Shown here: positions 1 through 11,592 of the stretch, in pieces
Layout of the letters: each line of letters begins with the position of its first letter
Numbering within the stretch: the stretch's first letter is position 1
Assembly (NCBI GenBank): GCA_021613375.1
Contig: CM038725.1
Location: 13,903,589 to 13,967,588, forward strand
DNA from: Megaleporinus macrocephalus
Lineage: Eukaryota; Chordata; Actinopteri; Characiformes; Anostomidae
Direction: 5' to 3'
Length of the DNA: 64,000 bases
The notes under the pieces: generated by a model
What the model saw: the letters and a program-made list of their open reading frames with translations, nothing else
Told to the model about the DNA's origin: nothing
The model's database searches: none
Position numbers and translations under genes: made by a program

Positions 1-1125
1 GGTAATTTCCACTGCTCTGATATTATCCTCTGCTCTGGCAGACACAGTACAGGCAGATGACAGACTGTAGTGCTCAACAAGCCAAATGACAGGACTGTCA
101 AACTCTACAGAACACATCAGTGCTAATTTGGTATATAGGGTTTTTGGCAGGACGTCTTTGGGCCAGCTGTACGTATGTGAGAAGGCTCAGTGCACAGTGT
201 GTGAACAGCAGCTGCAAAATAGGCCCATAATGCATTTGAAATGAATGTTCAGTTTATGAAAGATAGTAGTAGGTAATCAAACTAATTGTGCATATGACCA
301 CCTATTAACAGCACCACACTTGTGAGGCGCAGGGCTTTAGTGGGTTATATTCTACTGTTTCCCAGAGCTATATTTATAATGTTTATAATATGAGTTCATA
401 CCATCAACCTCCCTTTCTCCCTCAGAATTAAACGAGCTGCTTTTGTTTCTGTTCCTGGGACTGATATCTGTAAATACACTCTGTGTTTTGATTAGCTGTC
501 TTGTCTTGTTCTTCATTTAAAAAAACAGCTTGAGCTAAAACTCTCCTTATAGCTTCAGTCGTGCGGGTGGAGTTAAATGACTAGGTTGAATATATGAGTA
601 TATATACGCATATTGGTTGCTGTATTCTGTTTCTGCTGCTTTGTTGGCCATATTGAATGATAAGTTTAGATTTTTTTTAACAAGCTATACTACATCAAAT
701 GTCTTTATTTAAATAAAGAAGTAAGGGAATATTCAACTTTCCATTCTAAAGGGCCCTGTGCTGCAATAAAACAGGACCTGAAGTTCTCTCCCACCAAAAT
801 ATCCTACGAGAGTGTAATGCTGCTTCATCTGAGAAAGCACAACATGGGAACCAACAGCTTGGCTTGTGAGTGCTGCCACATCCAGGCACAGTTTGGGCAC
901 CTCTGGTCCAATTTCATGTTTTTGTTGATACTCAACAAATGAAATAATAAAATGAAAGTAAAATGAAATAAACACAGCCACACACTTTGGTGCATTTTAA
1001 TAAACAATCTTTGTTTCGCATAAAAATCTAACCTAGAATATGGCATGTACAAATGTTATGACACATTTAAAATGTAATTTTTGTTATGTTAAGAAACTAA
1101 ATAGAAATAGTGGTCTAAATTTGAT
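1..1125. other. Intergenic flank, no gene seen
   Basis: AT-rich single-copy-looking DNA. Short open frames near 733-1052 are low in complexity, lack homology I recognise and have no splice or codon signature, so I do not call them. Nothing else supportable is seen. Confidence 0.6.
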
Positions 1126-3890
1126 GCGGCACGGTGGTGTAGAGGTTAGTACGGTGGTGTAGTGGTTTGTATGGTGGTGTAGAGGTTAGTATGGTGGTGT
1201 AGAGGTTAGCACGGTGGTGTAGTGGTTAGTATGGTGGTGTAGTGGTTAGTATGGTGGTGTAGTGGTTAGTATGGTGGTGTAGAGGTTAGCACGGTGGTGT
1301 AGTGGTTAGTATGGTGGTGTAGTGGTTAGTACGGTGGTGTAGTGGTTAGTATGGTGGTGTAGTGGTTAGTACGGTGGTGTAGTGGTTAGTATGGTGGTGT
1401 AGTGGTTAGTATGGTAGTGTAGTGGTTAGTATGGTGGTGTAGTGGTTAGTATGGTGGTGTAGTGGTTAGTATGGTGGTGTAGAGGTTAGCACGGTGGTGT
1501 AGTGGTTAGTATGGTAGTGTAGTGGTTAGTATGGTGGTGTAGTGGTTAGTATGGTGGTGTAGAGGTTAGTATGGTGGTGTAGTGGTTAGTATGGTGGTGT
1601 TGTGGTTAGTATGGTGGTGTAGTGGTTAGTACGGTGGTGTAGAGGTTAGTATCGTGGTGTAGTGGTTAGTATGGTGGTGTAGTGGTTAGTATGGTGGTGT
1701 AGTGGTTAGTATCGTGGTGTAGTGGTTAGTATGGTGGTGTAGTGGTTAGTATGGTGGTGTAGTGGTTAGTATGGTGGTGTAGTGGTTAGTATCGTGGTGT
1801 AGAGGTTAGTATGGTGGTGTAGTGGTTAGTATGGTGGTGTTGTGGTTAGTATGGTGGTGTAGTGGTTAGTATGGTGGTGTAGTGGTTAGTATCGTGGTGT
1901 AGAGGTTAGTATGGTGGTGTAGTGGTTAGTATGGTGGTGTAGTGGTTAGTATGGTGGTGTAGTGGTTAGTATCGTGGTGTAGTGGTTAGTATGGTGGTGT
2001 AGTGGTTAGTATGGTGATGTAGTGGTTAGTATCGTGGTGTAGTGGTTAGTACAGTGGTGTAGTGGTTAGTACGGTGGTGTAGTGGTTAGTACGGTGGTGT
2101 AGTGGTTAGTACTGTGGTGTAGTGGTTAGTATGGTGGTGTAGTGGTTAGTACGGTGGTGTAGTGGTTAGTATGGTGGTGTAGTGGTTAGTATCGTGGTGT
2201 AGTGGTTAGTACGGTGGTGTAGTGGTTAGTATGGTGGTGTAGAGGTTAGTATGGTGGTGTAGTGGTTAGTACTGTGGTGTAGTGGTTAGTATGGTGGTGT
2301 AGTGGTTAGTATCGTGGTGTAGTGGTTAGTACGGTGGTGTAGTGGTTAGTATGGTGGTGTAGTGGTTAGTATGGTGGTGTAGTGGTTAGTATGGTGGTTT
2401 AGTGGTTAGTACTGTGGTGTAGTGGTTAGTATGGTGGTGTAGAGGTTAGTATGGTGGTGTAGTGGTTAGTATGGTGGTGTAGTGGTTAGTATGGTGGTGT
2501 AGAGGTTAGCACGGTGGTGTAGTGGTTAGTATGGTGGTGTAGTGGTTAGTATCGTGGTGTAGAGGTTAGTATGGTGGTGTAGTGGTTAGTATGGTGGTGT
2601 AGTGGTTAGTATCGTGGTGTAGTGGTTAGTACGGTGGTGTAGTGGTTAGTATGGTGGTGTAGTGGTTAGTATGGTGGTGTAGTGGTTAGTACTGTGGTGT
2701 AGTGGTTAGTATGGTGGTGTAGTGGTTAGTATGGTGGTGTAGTGGTTAGTACGGTGGTGTAGTGGTTAGTACGGTGGTGTAGTGGTTAGTACGGTGGTGT
2801 AGTGGTTAGTATGGTGGTGTAGTGGTTAGTATCGTGGTGTAGTGGTTAGTACGGTGGTGTAGTGGTTAGTATCGTGGTGTAGTGGTTAGTATGGTGGTGT
2901 AGTGGTTAGTATGGTGGTGTAGTGGTTAGTACTGTGGTGTAGTGGTTAGTATGGTGGTGTAGTGGTTAGTATCGTGGTGTAGAGGTTAGTATGGTGGTGT
3001 AGTGGTTAGTATGGTGGTGTAGTGGTTAGTATGGTGATGTAGTGGTTAGTATGGTGGTGTAGAGGTTAGTATGGTGGTGTAGTGGTTAGTATGGTGATGT
3101 AGTGGTTAGTATCGTGGTGTAGTGGTTAGTACGGTGGTGTAGTGGTTAGTACGGTGGTGTAGTGGTTAGTACGGTGGTGTAGTGGTTAGTATCGTGGTGT
3201 AGTGGTTAGTACGGTGGTGTAGTGGTTAGTACGGTGGTGTAGTGGTTAGTATGGTGGTGTAGTGGTTAGTATGGTGGTGTAGTGGTTAGTATGGTGATGT
3301 AGTGGTTAGTATCGTGGTGTAGTGGTTAGTACGGTGGTGTAGTGGTTAGTATGGTTGTGTACTGGTTAGTATGGTGGTGTAGTGGTTAGTATGGTGGTGT
3401 AGTGGTTAGTATGGTGATGTAGTGGTTAGTATGGTGGTGTAGAGGTTAGTATGGTGGTGTAGTGGTTAGTATGGTGGTGTAGTGGTTAGTATGGTGATGT
3501 AGTGGTTAGTATCGTGGTGTAGTGGTTAGTACGGTGGTGTAGTGGTTAGTATGGTTGTGTACTGGTTAGTATGGTGGTGTAGTGGTTAGTATGGTGGTGT
3601 AGTGGTTAGTATCGTGGTGTAGAGGTTAGTATGGTGGTGTAGTGGTTAGTATGGTGGTGTAGTGGTTAGTATGGTGGTGTAGTGGTTAGTATGGTGGTGT
3701 AGTGGTTAGTATGGTGATGTAGTGGTTAGTATGGTGGTGTAGAGGTTAGTATGGTGGTGTAGTGGTTAGTATGGTGGTGTAGTGGTTAGTATGGTGATGT
3801 AGTGGTTAGTATCGTGGTGTAGTGGTTAGTACGGTGGTGTAGTGGTTAGTATGGTTGTGTACTGGTTAATATGGTGGTGTAGTGGTTAGC
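1126..3890 (+). repeat. 20-bp minisatellite made of box-A-like units (array 1)
   Basis: About 138 tandem copies of a 20-bp unit of the form AGTGGTTAGTATGGTGGTGT, with point variants such as TACGG, TATCG, AGAGG and GGTGATGT. The phase stays at exactly 20 bp for the whole 2.76 kb. Each unit contains TGGTGTAGTGG, which fits the Pol III box A consensus (TRGYNNARNGG) and resembles the D-arm of tRNA-Asp, Glu or Val. The array starts with the element head CGGCACGGTGGTGTAG and runs without a break into the body of a SINE-like element at about 3870, so it looks like an in-place expansion of that element's head. No box B occurs inside the units. Confidence 0.95.
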
Positions 3891-4112
3891 ACTGTAGCCT
3901 CACAACAGGACGATCCACGTTCGATTCCTGGTCCGGGCCGTTCTGTGTGGAGTGTGCATGTTCTCCCCGTGCTTGAGTGGGTTTCCTCCAGGTACTCCGG
4001 TTTCCTCCCACAGTCCAAACACATGCAGTCAGTTAATCGGTCTCTCTAAATTGCCCGTAGGTGTGAGTGCGTGAGTGAATGTTGGCCATGTGATGGACTG
4101 GCAAACTGTCCA
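3868..4112 (+). mobile_element. SINE-like tRNA-derived element, forward arm, 3'-truncated
   Basis: The sequence has a box A-like head (TGGTGTAGTGGTTAGCAC), then a perfect box B (GTTCGATTC at 3919-3927), then the body common to the four copies in this window (CTTGAGTGGGTTTCCTCC and so on). It matches the copies at 42 kb and 54.5 kb until about 4112, where it switches abruptly into a reverse-orientation copy. The tail with GGAT repeats is missing. I know this as a common dispersed fish repeat but cannot name the family with certainty. Confidence 0.8.
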
Positions 4113-4401
4113 GTGGCGCTTAATCACACTAGTCAGGGTCACGGGTGGGCTGGAGCCAATCCCAGCATCATCGGGTGAAGGCAGGGTACACCGTGGACAG
4201 GTCGCCAGTCCATCACATAGCCAACACACACTCACCGAGTGTGAACGATCTACCTAACATGCTTTGGACTGTTGGAGTTAACCAGAGTACCTGGAGGAAA
4301 CCCACTCAAGCACGGGGATAACATGCTAACTCCACACAGAACAGGAATCAAGCCTGGATCATCTTGCTGTGAGGTGATATCCACTACGCCACCGTGCCGA
4401 C
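4113..4401 (-). mobile_element. SINE-like element, reverse arm of a fold-back pair
   Basis: This is the reverse complement of the same element, from the tail side (CGCTTAATCACACTAGTCAG) to the outer head (CTACGCCACCGTGCCG at about 4385-4400). Paired with the forward arm it makes an imperfect inverted repeat of about 245 bp with a loop of about 45 bp. Only the left head is expanded into the 20-bp array. The right head has a single unit. Confidence 0.8.
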
Positions 4402-5600
4402 ATTTAGAGTAACATCATTTTCATAATTAGTTCTGGTCACTGCAGCGCTCTGACTGTTATTTGATATTAAAGGACACTGTCAGGCCTCTAGGAATAATAA
4501 AGCTAATGAGTGATTCAGCAGAAGCTCATTATGCATTATGAATCTCTTCAGCTTACATGTATCAGATAGACAGCACTGAAACTGCTAATGTGTTGCTTTA
4601 TGTTTGGATGAGCGAGTGCAGCCAGCGAGGGGAACCGGCAGCTGTACATCTGTGCGTCCGCTGTTAGAGGCAGCGTATTCGAGCTAGCACTGGCAGCAGT
4701 ACTTTCAGACTGTTATCTTAAGTACACTTGTGTAGTCATTGGCACAAGTCCTCAGTTGTGAAGTGTTTGATAAACAGCACAGGGGCCTTTATTTCACAAT
4801 GAAAATAGAATAACAAGGAGTGTGTATAGTAGTACATATTATTGACACACCATGACCCTCAAACACTGTTCCTCAAATACAAAACCAGGGGCAGTAAAAT
4901 CAGCTGAAAATTAGCATCCCAGGCTGTTAGAATCTCTTATACTCTTCCCATGGCCGAGCATGCTTAATATTAAATAGACTTAATTAAGGCTAAAACTGGT
5001 TTCCTATTCACAAGCTTCTTCATCAAATGTTTCATTCCACCTTAAATGCTACAGCTTGTCCAGACATCAGAATGTAACTGCAGCACCATTTAAGGTGGAG
5101 CAGAAAATGTGCAAATCAAGATGGAGAACTGGGAGCCAACTTCAGCTTCCACTGTCTGGACTACTTTAAAGTTGCTCTGCACAGGTTTCTTAAACCTTGG
5201 ACAATATCGAGCAGCTTCAGTTAGAGTTTGACGTTTAAGAGACTGGAGAGAGAAACCTCTATTAGCATCACAGCCCCAACAGGAACACGTAAGTAGCAGC
5301 CATGCTGTGTGAGTTTATCACTGCTTGCCAGTTGAAGCAGATCATCTTAAACTGAAATTCAATTACATTCAACTTTATTGTGATTATAGCAACACAGGCT
5401 ACACAGTATAGCGAAACACTGTCAAGCTACTTCTTCAGTGCAGTACTCAGTTAAAGTTACAGTTAAAATAAAAGTTATAAAAAGAGATAAATAAGCAATA
5501 GTGCAAATATAAACACAATACTAAAGGCAAATACATGGGACAATATTTGCAAAGCCAGTACGTACAACAACTTTAATTTACTTTGTGTCACAAACCTTAA
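4402..5600. other. Intergenic, no gene seen
   Basis: No open frame of note and no recognised gene. Around 5360-5520 the sequence (CAACTTTATTGTGATTATAG followed by A-rich DNA) resembles a decayed dispersed repeat, but I cannot place it. Confidence 0.5.
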
Positions 5601-5607
5601 ATAATAA

Positions 5608-5651
<44 letters not shown>

Positions 5652-5710
5652 CATTTTATTTATATAGCGCTTTTCAAGAAACTCAAAGACGCTTTACAAA
5701 CAACTAATAG
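5601..5710 (+). repeat. (AAT)n microsatellite followed by a dispersed repeat fragment
   Basis: An impure AAT/AATAAT run is followed by ATTTATATAGCGCTTTTCAA and a segment ending in ACGCTTTACAA. This combination is a familiar dispersed fragment in fish genomes. No coding potential. Confidence 0.7.
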
Positions 5711-7186
5711 TTTTTACGGTCTAGCCTATTATACAGAAGTGAACACACACTAAAACAACAAAAAGGAGCTTAGATGAATTATGGGTTGATAAACAATACA
5801 GGGATTTTTTCAGTTATATTATCCTAATTTCTTTGGTTACTCTTTCTGTACGTTTTGACAGAGATGCAGTTCTTTTTAAATAAAAGCTAATATTTATTAA
5901 TTAGTTAAAATATTACAGTTAACAAAGTAAGATAGTGAGGACAGACAGTTTGTTTGTAATCAAACCAAGAAACAATAAAATAAAATGAAATTAAATTAAA
6001 TAAACACCTCATGCTCAATAACAAATGGTACTCCTCATCATAATGTTCATGTGTGGTAAGAAGAGAAGAGGAAAGAGAAAATGAAATAAGAGAAAGATAT
6101 AATATAAAATAAAATGTGATACAATGGAAACTCTATTGTAAAGACATTATCTGACTAGAACAGCTGTGTTGTTTTGGTGATGGGCTATGAATGTACGTGT
6201 AGTGTGCTTGACTGTGGGGGTTAGGTGGGGTTTCAATTTAAAGAGCAGTAGGCGGGACAAGTCTTTTCACCAGGGCTGATATTGGCTGAGTCTGAACACC
6301 AGGTGTCAGAAGAGGCCTATCTGAAACGCGTTACTGATGTTTGCAGCCTTGCTTTTGGGTCTAGAGCTCATCACTGATTCATGCATACAGTTCTCTCCTC
6401 CACATGTTTTGAGCTGGTCTTAAATCTTGTCTTTTGGACCACGTCTACCGTATCCAAACCACGCTTTTCTATTTTTTCCCCAGATTTACATTATTTTAAA
6501 ACAGAAGCTGCTCTTTACATGCTGTGAAAGGTTCATGGTGACTGAACCAACAGACGTGGACCAAAATGGCATGGAACGAAATCTCATTGCGTTTATTTAT
6601 ATTGAAGGTTAAGCAGATGCTTGCCTTCGACTCAGTTACCGTTTTGAAGATGCAATTTCTGGCAACTGAAACAATATAACGTCTAAAATACGGAGCACTT
6701 ATATATTTATTTTGCTAATAACATTAACATTTATCATAATATAGCACTGATACTTCAATGTAAAGCCTATCCAAACCAACGAACACCAAGACAATACATG
6801 AACTCAAACTGATCTCATGACTGTAGGAGGGAGGAGAGCTCTAAGAACTTAGGCTGGAGGCTGGAGATCTGGACGTCTTCTGCTTTGAGCTTGGAAGCCC
6901 CTCTTGATGAACAGAGATAGGATTGAGAAACAGTGCAAAGATCACAGGAAAGTAAAGGTAGAAGGTCAGGTGGAAATGTATTGGACATTTAGATGTAAGG
7001 AGGAGGAGCTTCAGGCCTAGTCTTTATCCTTCAGATACTTCAGAGCTCCATTTGTCACACACTTCCATAAACTGATGGAAGTATATTTACAATAAAAATG
7101 TTTTAGCATTAGTCAATGCAGTATTTTGAGAATTTGCACTGCAAAAAATTACATCCCTTCTAGTAAAGTCGCCTTAAATGTAGTGA
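5711..7186. other. Intergenic, with a fragment of MITE family A near 6508-6580
   Basis: AT-rich DNA without supportable genes. The segment 6508-6580 (GCTGCTCTTTACATGCTGTG then CCAAAATGGCATGG) aligns by eye with the central part of the MITE family whose better copies lie at 18471-18708 and 60425-60678. It is heavily decayed. Confidence 0.5.
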
Positions 7187-7370
7187 ATATATTGTCACTG
7201 TCTAAAGAAAAACATGTATTTCTATTTTTGGTGATTTCTTTTCAACAACAAAAAACATTTATGATAAATGGACCAACGGAAATGCTCCAAAATAACTTAG
7301 AAATAGCTGGTTCCACTGACTTACATGAAAAATGACAATTTGCAATTTTTTTCTGTGTACAGTGAAGATA
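7187..7370 (-). mobile_element. MITE family A copy (partial)
   Basis: Begins with ATATTGTCACTGTCTAAAG and includes AAATGGACCAACGGAAATGC and CCACTGACTTACATG, the hallmarks of this family. It lacks a clean right end. A 69-residue open frame across it is a by-product of the repeat. Confidence 0.65.
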
Positions 7371-8701
7371 TGTAACACTTCTCAAGATGAGCCTTACGCA
7401 GCTTGTTTTTAGACACTGGCCTCTATCTTCTCTTGTTTTAAGACATCATGCTTGAAATAAGCTGCAAATGAAATCATTTCCCAAGAAAATATGACTTAAA
7501 ACAAGTTGAAATGTTTAGAAACGGTATGAAAAAAATCATAAAACCTTACTGTAATCAGAAACATTAATATACAATAGTGTACACAAGGTTTGGGCACTTG
7601 GAGACATTATTTTATTTAAACAGCTATTTTTCCAGACAGGAAGCTTTTTATGTGCTCAATAAAACACTTTATTATTTAAATATACAAGCAGTATTAATAC
7701 AGTAAGTAGTGTTTTTATCTAACCCTTTCCAAGCTTCTCCTTGTGAAAACAACCCAGTATTATTTACAGTTCTCATCTAATACCTGCTTTAACTGCTCAG
7801 AACTTCATTAAATCAAGCTAAATCAAGATTGCTGCTGAATGAACAGAATACATTCATACAATGTCTGGGGCATCCAGGAGAAATCTGGAACTACACTTTG
7901 GTCTTCAAACTGGAGCTCAAGATATGATCCACTTCTTTCAGAATAAAATATTGATGCTACTTTGTATTGTATTTATGATTGTTTACATCTATTCTAACGA
8001 TATATGATGTTCTTACTGGTGAAAATAAACGTATTGCTAAAATTAAGGCTTTTAAACAATCAACTTAAGACTTTTCACAGTAGTGTATATATCCTACATG
8101 TACAGTTCTGTAAAAAACAATTAACAAAATGCCGAGTCTTCTACACGGCTAGTTTGGTGGTAAATTCTTGCTGGTCTTTGGCGTCTCATTTTCAGGGCTT
8201 AATAAGTTATTATGCAGTGAGCTGTGGCCAGCGAACGCAGCTGGCCACGGAACAATGCAAGCGCAGAACCCTCTCCATCTGTGTTTCTCCCCATCCTGCC
8301 AAAGTCAATCCAACTTGATACATCATGACTCCCAATCATTGGAATGCAACTTTGCCTTTTGCAGCAGAGGCCTTGGCAGAGAACTTGATGAGATAACCAT
8401 GTGGAAGTGGAGCTATAGTAGCAATTACAGTAATATTCCGTCTAGCTAAAGAGTGCACTCAAACAATGTGAGGTTTTAGTTGATTCATAATTCAGCGCCA
8501 CTGCTCGCTCCTCAGCGTCTTTACACCTAATCATTTCGCTCTCTTGTTTGGCGTGTGAGGAAAAACAGGTCATTAAAGCAAAGGTCTTTAACCAGAACTG
8601 ATAGAACTGAAAGAAATCTGTTCTGAAACCCATAAAAAGGAAATGGGGGTTCACGTATTTCACATAGTATTAGGCCTGGTTTGTGAATGACCATCAAAAT
8701 A
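7371..8701. other. Intergenic, no gene seen
   Basis: No recognisable exon or RNA. Open frames at 8004-8449 overlap in different frames without splice context or a familiar protein. The stretch TAGTGTACACAAGGTTTGGG near 7576 may be a transposon remnant, not assignable. Confidence 0.45.
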
Positions 8702-9166
8702 GATTGTAAAGCTGTTATTCTGAGGTCAGATTGGTACATAACGTGTAGCTTTAAACACCACTAAGCTTTTTCACTTATTATTATCCAAGCCTCATAAAAT
8801 AAACGAGCTGGTTGCATTGTCTTGTCTTGCAATTGGAATTAAATCAAGACTGGCACCAGTCTGATACCAGGTAGCAGTAATGCGGCTGATATCAGCATAA
8901 ATTCCTGTATCAGATATCCAGCGAAGAGAGAAAAAAATCCAGGGAAAGAGGAATGTATCTGATTCAGTCCTGTAATGAATCTGATCCTGAAATAGCACAC
9001 TCACTCGTGTTGCGTGATGTGTTGTTGTTGGCTGTGTAGTTCTTCAGCACGATAGTCAACTTTTAGATGCTCATAATAAGTGAAGGGCTTCAATTAAAAC
9101 GCTTAGTGGTGTTTAAAGCTACACGTTATGTACCGATCTGACCTCAAAATAACAGCTTTACCATCT
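8702..9166. mobile_element. Element with about 65-bp inverted terminal arms
   Basis: The arm 8702-8766 (containing AGATTGTAAAGCTGTTATTC and TAACGTGTAGCTTTAAACAC) is a near-perfect reverse complement of 9101-9166 (containing GTGTTTAAAGCTACACGTTA). The arms enclose about 334 bp of non-coding DNA. This is the architecture of a non-autonomous DNA transposon or fold-back element. I did not find a convincing target-site duplication, and the family is unknown to me. Confidence 0.75.
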
Positions 9167-9349
9167 ACTATGATGATCACTCGCTGATGTCTCTGTCAAT
9201 GGCACTCCATGCCTGGAAACATACTGTGTAATTTTGGAGGAGCAGGAAAAAGACCTTTCATGAAAACAGAGAAGAAGTTTTGGCAGTTCCTGAAATAAAT
9301 TGGTTCTATACTAACTTCTAGTGTTTGATATCCACATTTAGCTCCAGCG

Positions 9350-9413
9350 GATGGATGGATGGACAAACAGAGGGATGGATGGATGGATGGATGGATGGAT
9401 GGATGGATGGATG

Positions 9414-9494
<81 letters not shown>

Positions 9495-9631
9495 TAAGTA
9501 TTTATCTATCTCTCTATGTATAAGATCTATTAGATAGATGTCCCTGTATTGATAGATAGATAGATAGATAGATAGATAGTATTTATCTATCTCTCTATGT
9601 ATAAGATCTATTAGATAGATGTCCTTGTATT

Positions 9632-9700
<69 letters not shown>

Positions 9701-9706
9701 TCTCTT
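9350..9706 (+). repeat. (GGAT)n/(GATA)n compound microsatellite
   Basis: GGAT repeats at 9350-9413 pass into GATA repeats at 9414-9494, then two further GATA blocks (about 9550-9580 and 9631-9700). The blocks are separated by two near-identical spacers that contain GTATTTATCTATCTCTCTAT and TTAGATAGATGTCC. The spacer duplication suggests that a larger unit was copied. Confidence 0.95.
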
Positions 9707-11592
9707 TATGTCACCATGTCACACAGCAATGACTATGGGTCTTTAGCTAGCTATAAGAAGAGACTAGCTCTCTATTCCCAGTGTGGACCTCATTGCAGAG
9801 GCTGTAAAAAGACCAAAGAAGGCACTGTCAGTGGAAGCGAGACCAGAGACCTGGCTTTACTCCATGCTGCATCCAGTGTACATCCAGCGCCTTCCGCTTG
9901 CCAAAACTTATCTAACCTCGGTCCCATTCAGGCTAGCATGAAAAGTTATTTCTTCATCTCGCACCAAAAGTTTGGTCAGTCTTTGTCAATCTCATGCCAA
10001 GTAAGCCTTGAGAGTTTGATATCTCCTGTAAGTTGACATGGTTTGAATTGGTTGTGAACTGTTTGTGAATCCGACTCTTGCCTTTACATTACACTATACA
10101 TTACACTAGTGATTTTGGTTATTTATTGAATTGCATGCACGCAAAGGGGAGCTAGATTCTTGATTCCTTCAGCTCATCAACAAATGCATGTGTACAGCTG
10201 TCAGTGAAGAGTATTTGTATATATGACAGTGGTGTAAAATGGAATTACACTCTACAAATGTAGGGGGAGCTTCAGAGCAAAAAACCCAATTTTCACATAG
10301 ACCTGCTTTAAAGAAGAATTATTGCACCGATTTTGGTCGAGACTCAAGATTTCAGTATTAGTGTCGGCAAGGTGGTATCTAAAATTAAAGTTAGCAGTGG
10401 AGAACCCTCGAAGCCTTCTGTACAAAATCATACCATGTCAATAAATAATTATCTAATATAATCATCATTGTTGTGGGTAAACGTTGCACTCTGTTTTTGT
10501 TGGACCCAAAGGTATCCAGCATAAGATCCAATTAGAGTTTATTTTCTCTGTGGTATCTAAATAGATACAGCCAAGTATTAGGACTCCAGGTGCTGAAAGC
10601 CTAATGCATCAGATCAAAGATATGATTTGTCTTGCAGACATGTTTTGCTATATTCCTTGAAATCCTCATTTCATTAAAGTAGCAATCAGCTCTGAAAGGC
10701 AAAGGATCGTCTGTATCAGTCACAGGACTGTAAAAACCCCGTTCAGTCATTTCACAAAATCTTTGAATGGCTGACCTGCCTGTCCACCCCCCTCCCTCAT
10801 CCAGCCCACATCCAGCACATGCGTTGCACATGCACTCATTTGCGCATGTGCAGAGACTCCACACACACAAACACACGCAAACACACACACAAACACAAGT
10901 GCTGCTGAAAGCTGGAGGAATGGTAGAGAAACTTACAACCGCTTACACTGCTTAACAAACAAAGAAAAGAAATAGCCAGAAAACACTCCCAACTCAAAGA
11001 GGCTGGATTAAGCCAGTTGGAAAACCATAGTAAACATCAGAGTCGCTGTCCAGAGGCAGAGGAGCCCGAGAGCACAGAAAGGCCAGGAAAGTGATGAGAC
11101 ATGAGGGAGGTGGATGGTGTTGTAAACGGTCTCTCCAACTCTCTCTCTCTCTCTCTCTCTGTGACTAGTCAAACTGTGCATGTTCATGTGTTTTCGTTTT
11201 TTTGGTTGTTTTTTTTTTTTTTTTGGGGGGGGGGGTTAGAAGGTGGGCTGAAAGCAGGTATTTTTTTCACAATATCGCCAAATCTAGCTACTAATTTGGA
11301 ACTGACTGTGAAATCAGTCAATCACATTTGGATTTCCAACAGCAGTGTCCGCTTTAATCAGACAAAAACATCTTTTTAGGCCTCCTGATAGTTCTACATA
11401 TGCCACTGACTGTGAGAAATGGAAAACAACAGCAACATTCATCATATAGGAGCATTTGTGGTACATCTGTTTCCCTGTATACTTTGTTAGACCCCGTTTG
11501 TCCGTTTACCTTAGTGATCACGACCCCCACAGGACCACCACAGGGCAGGTACCATAAGGGAGGTGGGTCATCCTTAGCATTACAGTACCACT
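9707..11592. other. Intergenic with simple repeats, no gene seen
   Basis: Contains a CA-rich tract at about 10860-10895, a CT run at 11138-11160 and a poly-T/poly-G run at 11208-11236. The 106-residue open frame at 9716-10036 starts just beyond the GATA array. It shows no domain I recognise and no splice signals tied to it, so I leave it uncalled. Confidence 0.5.

Noticed and set aside
1126..3890. CRISPR-like or tRNA gene array
   Set aside because: There are direct repeats but no spacers, the units have a box A but no box B, and the host is a vertebrate. It is a minisatellite.
9716..10036. 106-residue frame starting beside the GATA array
   Set aside because: No homology recognised, Ser-rich and random in character.
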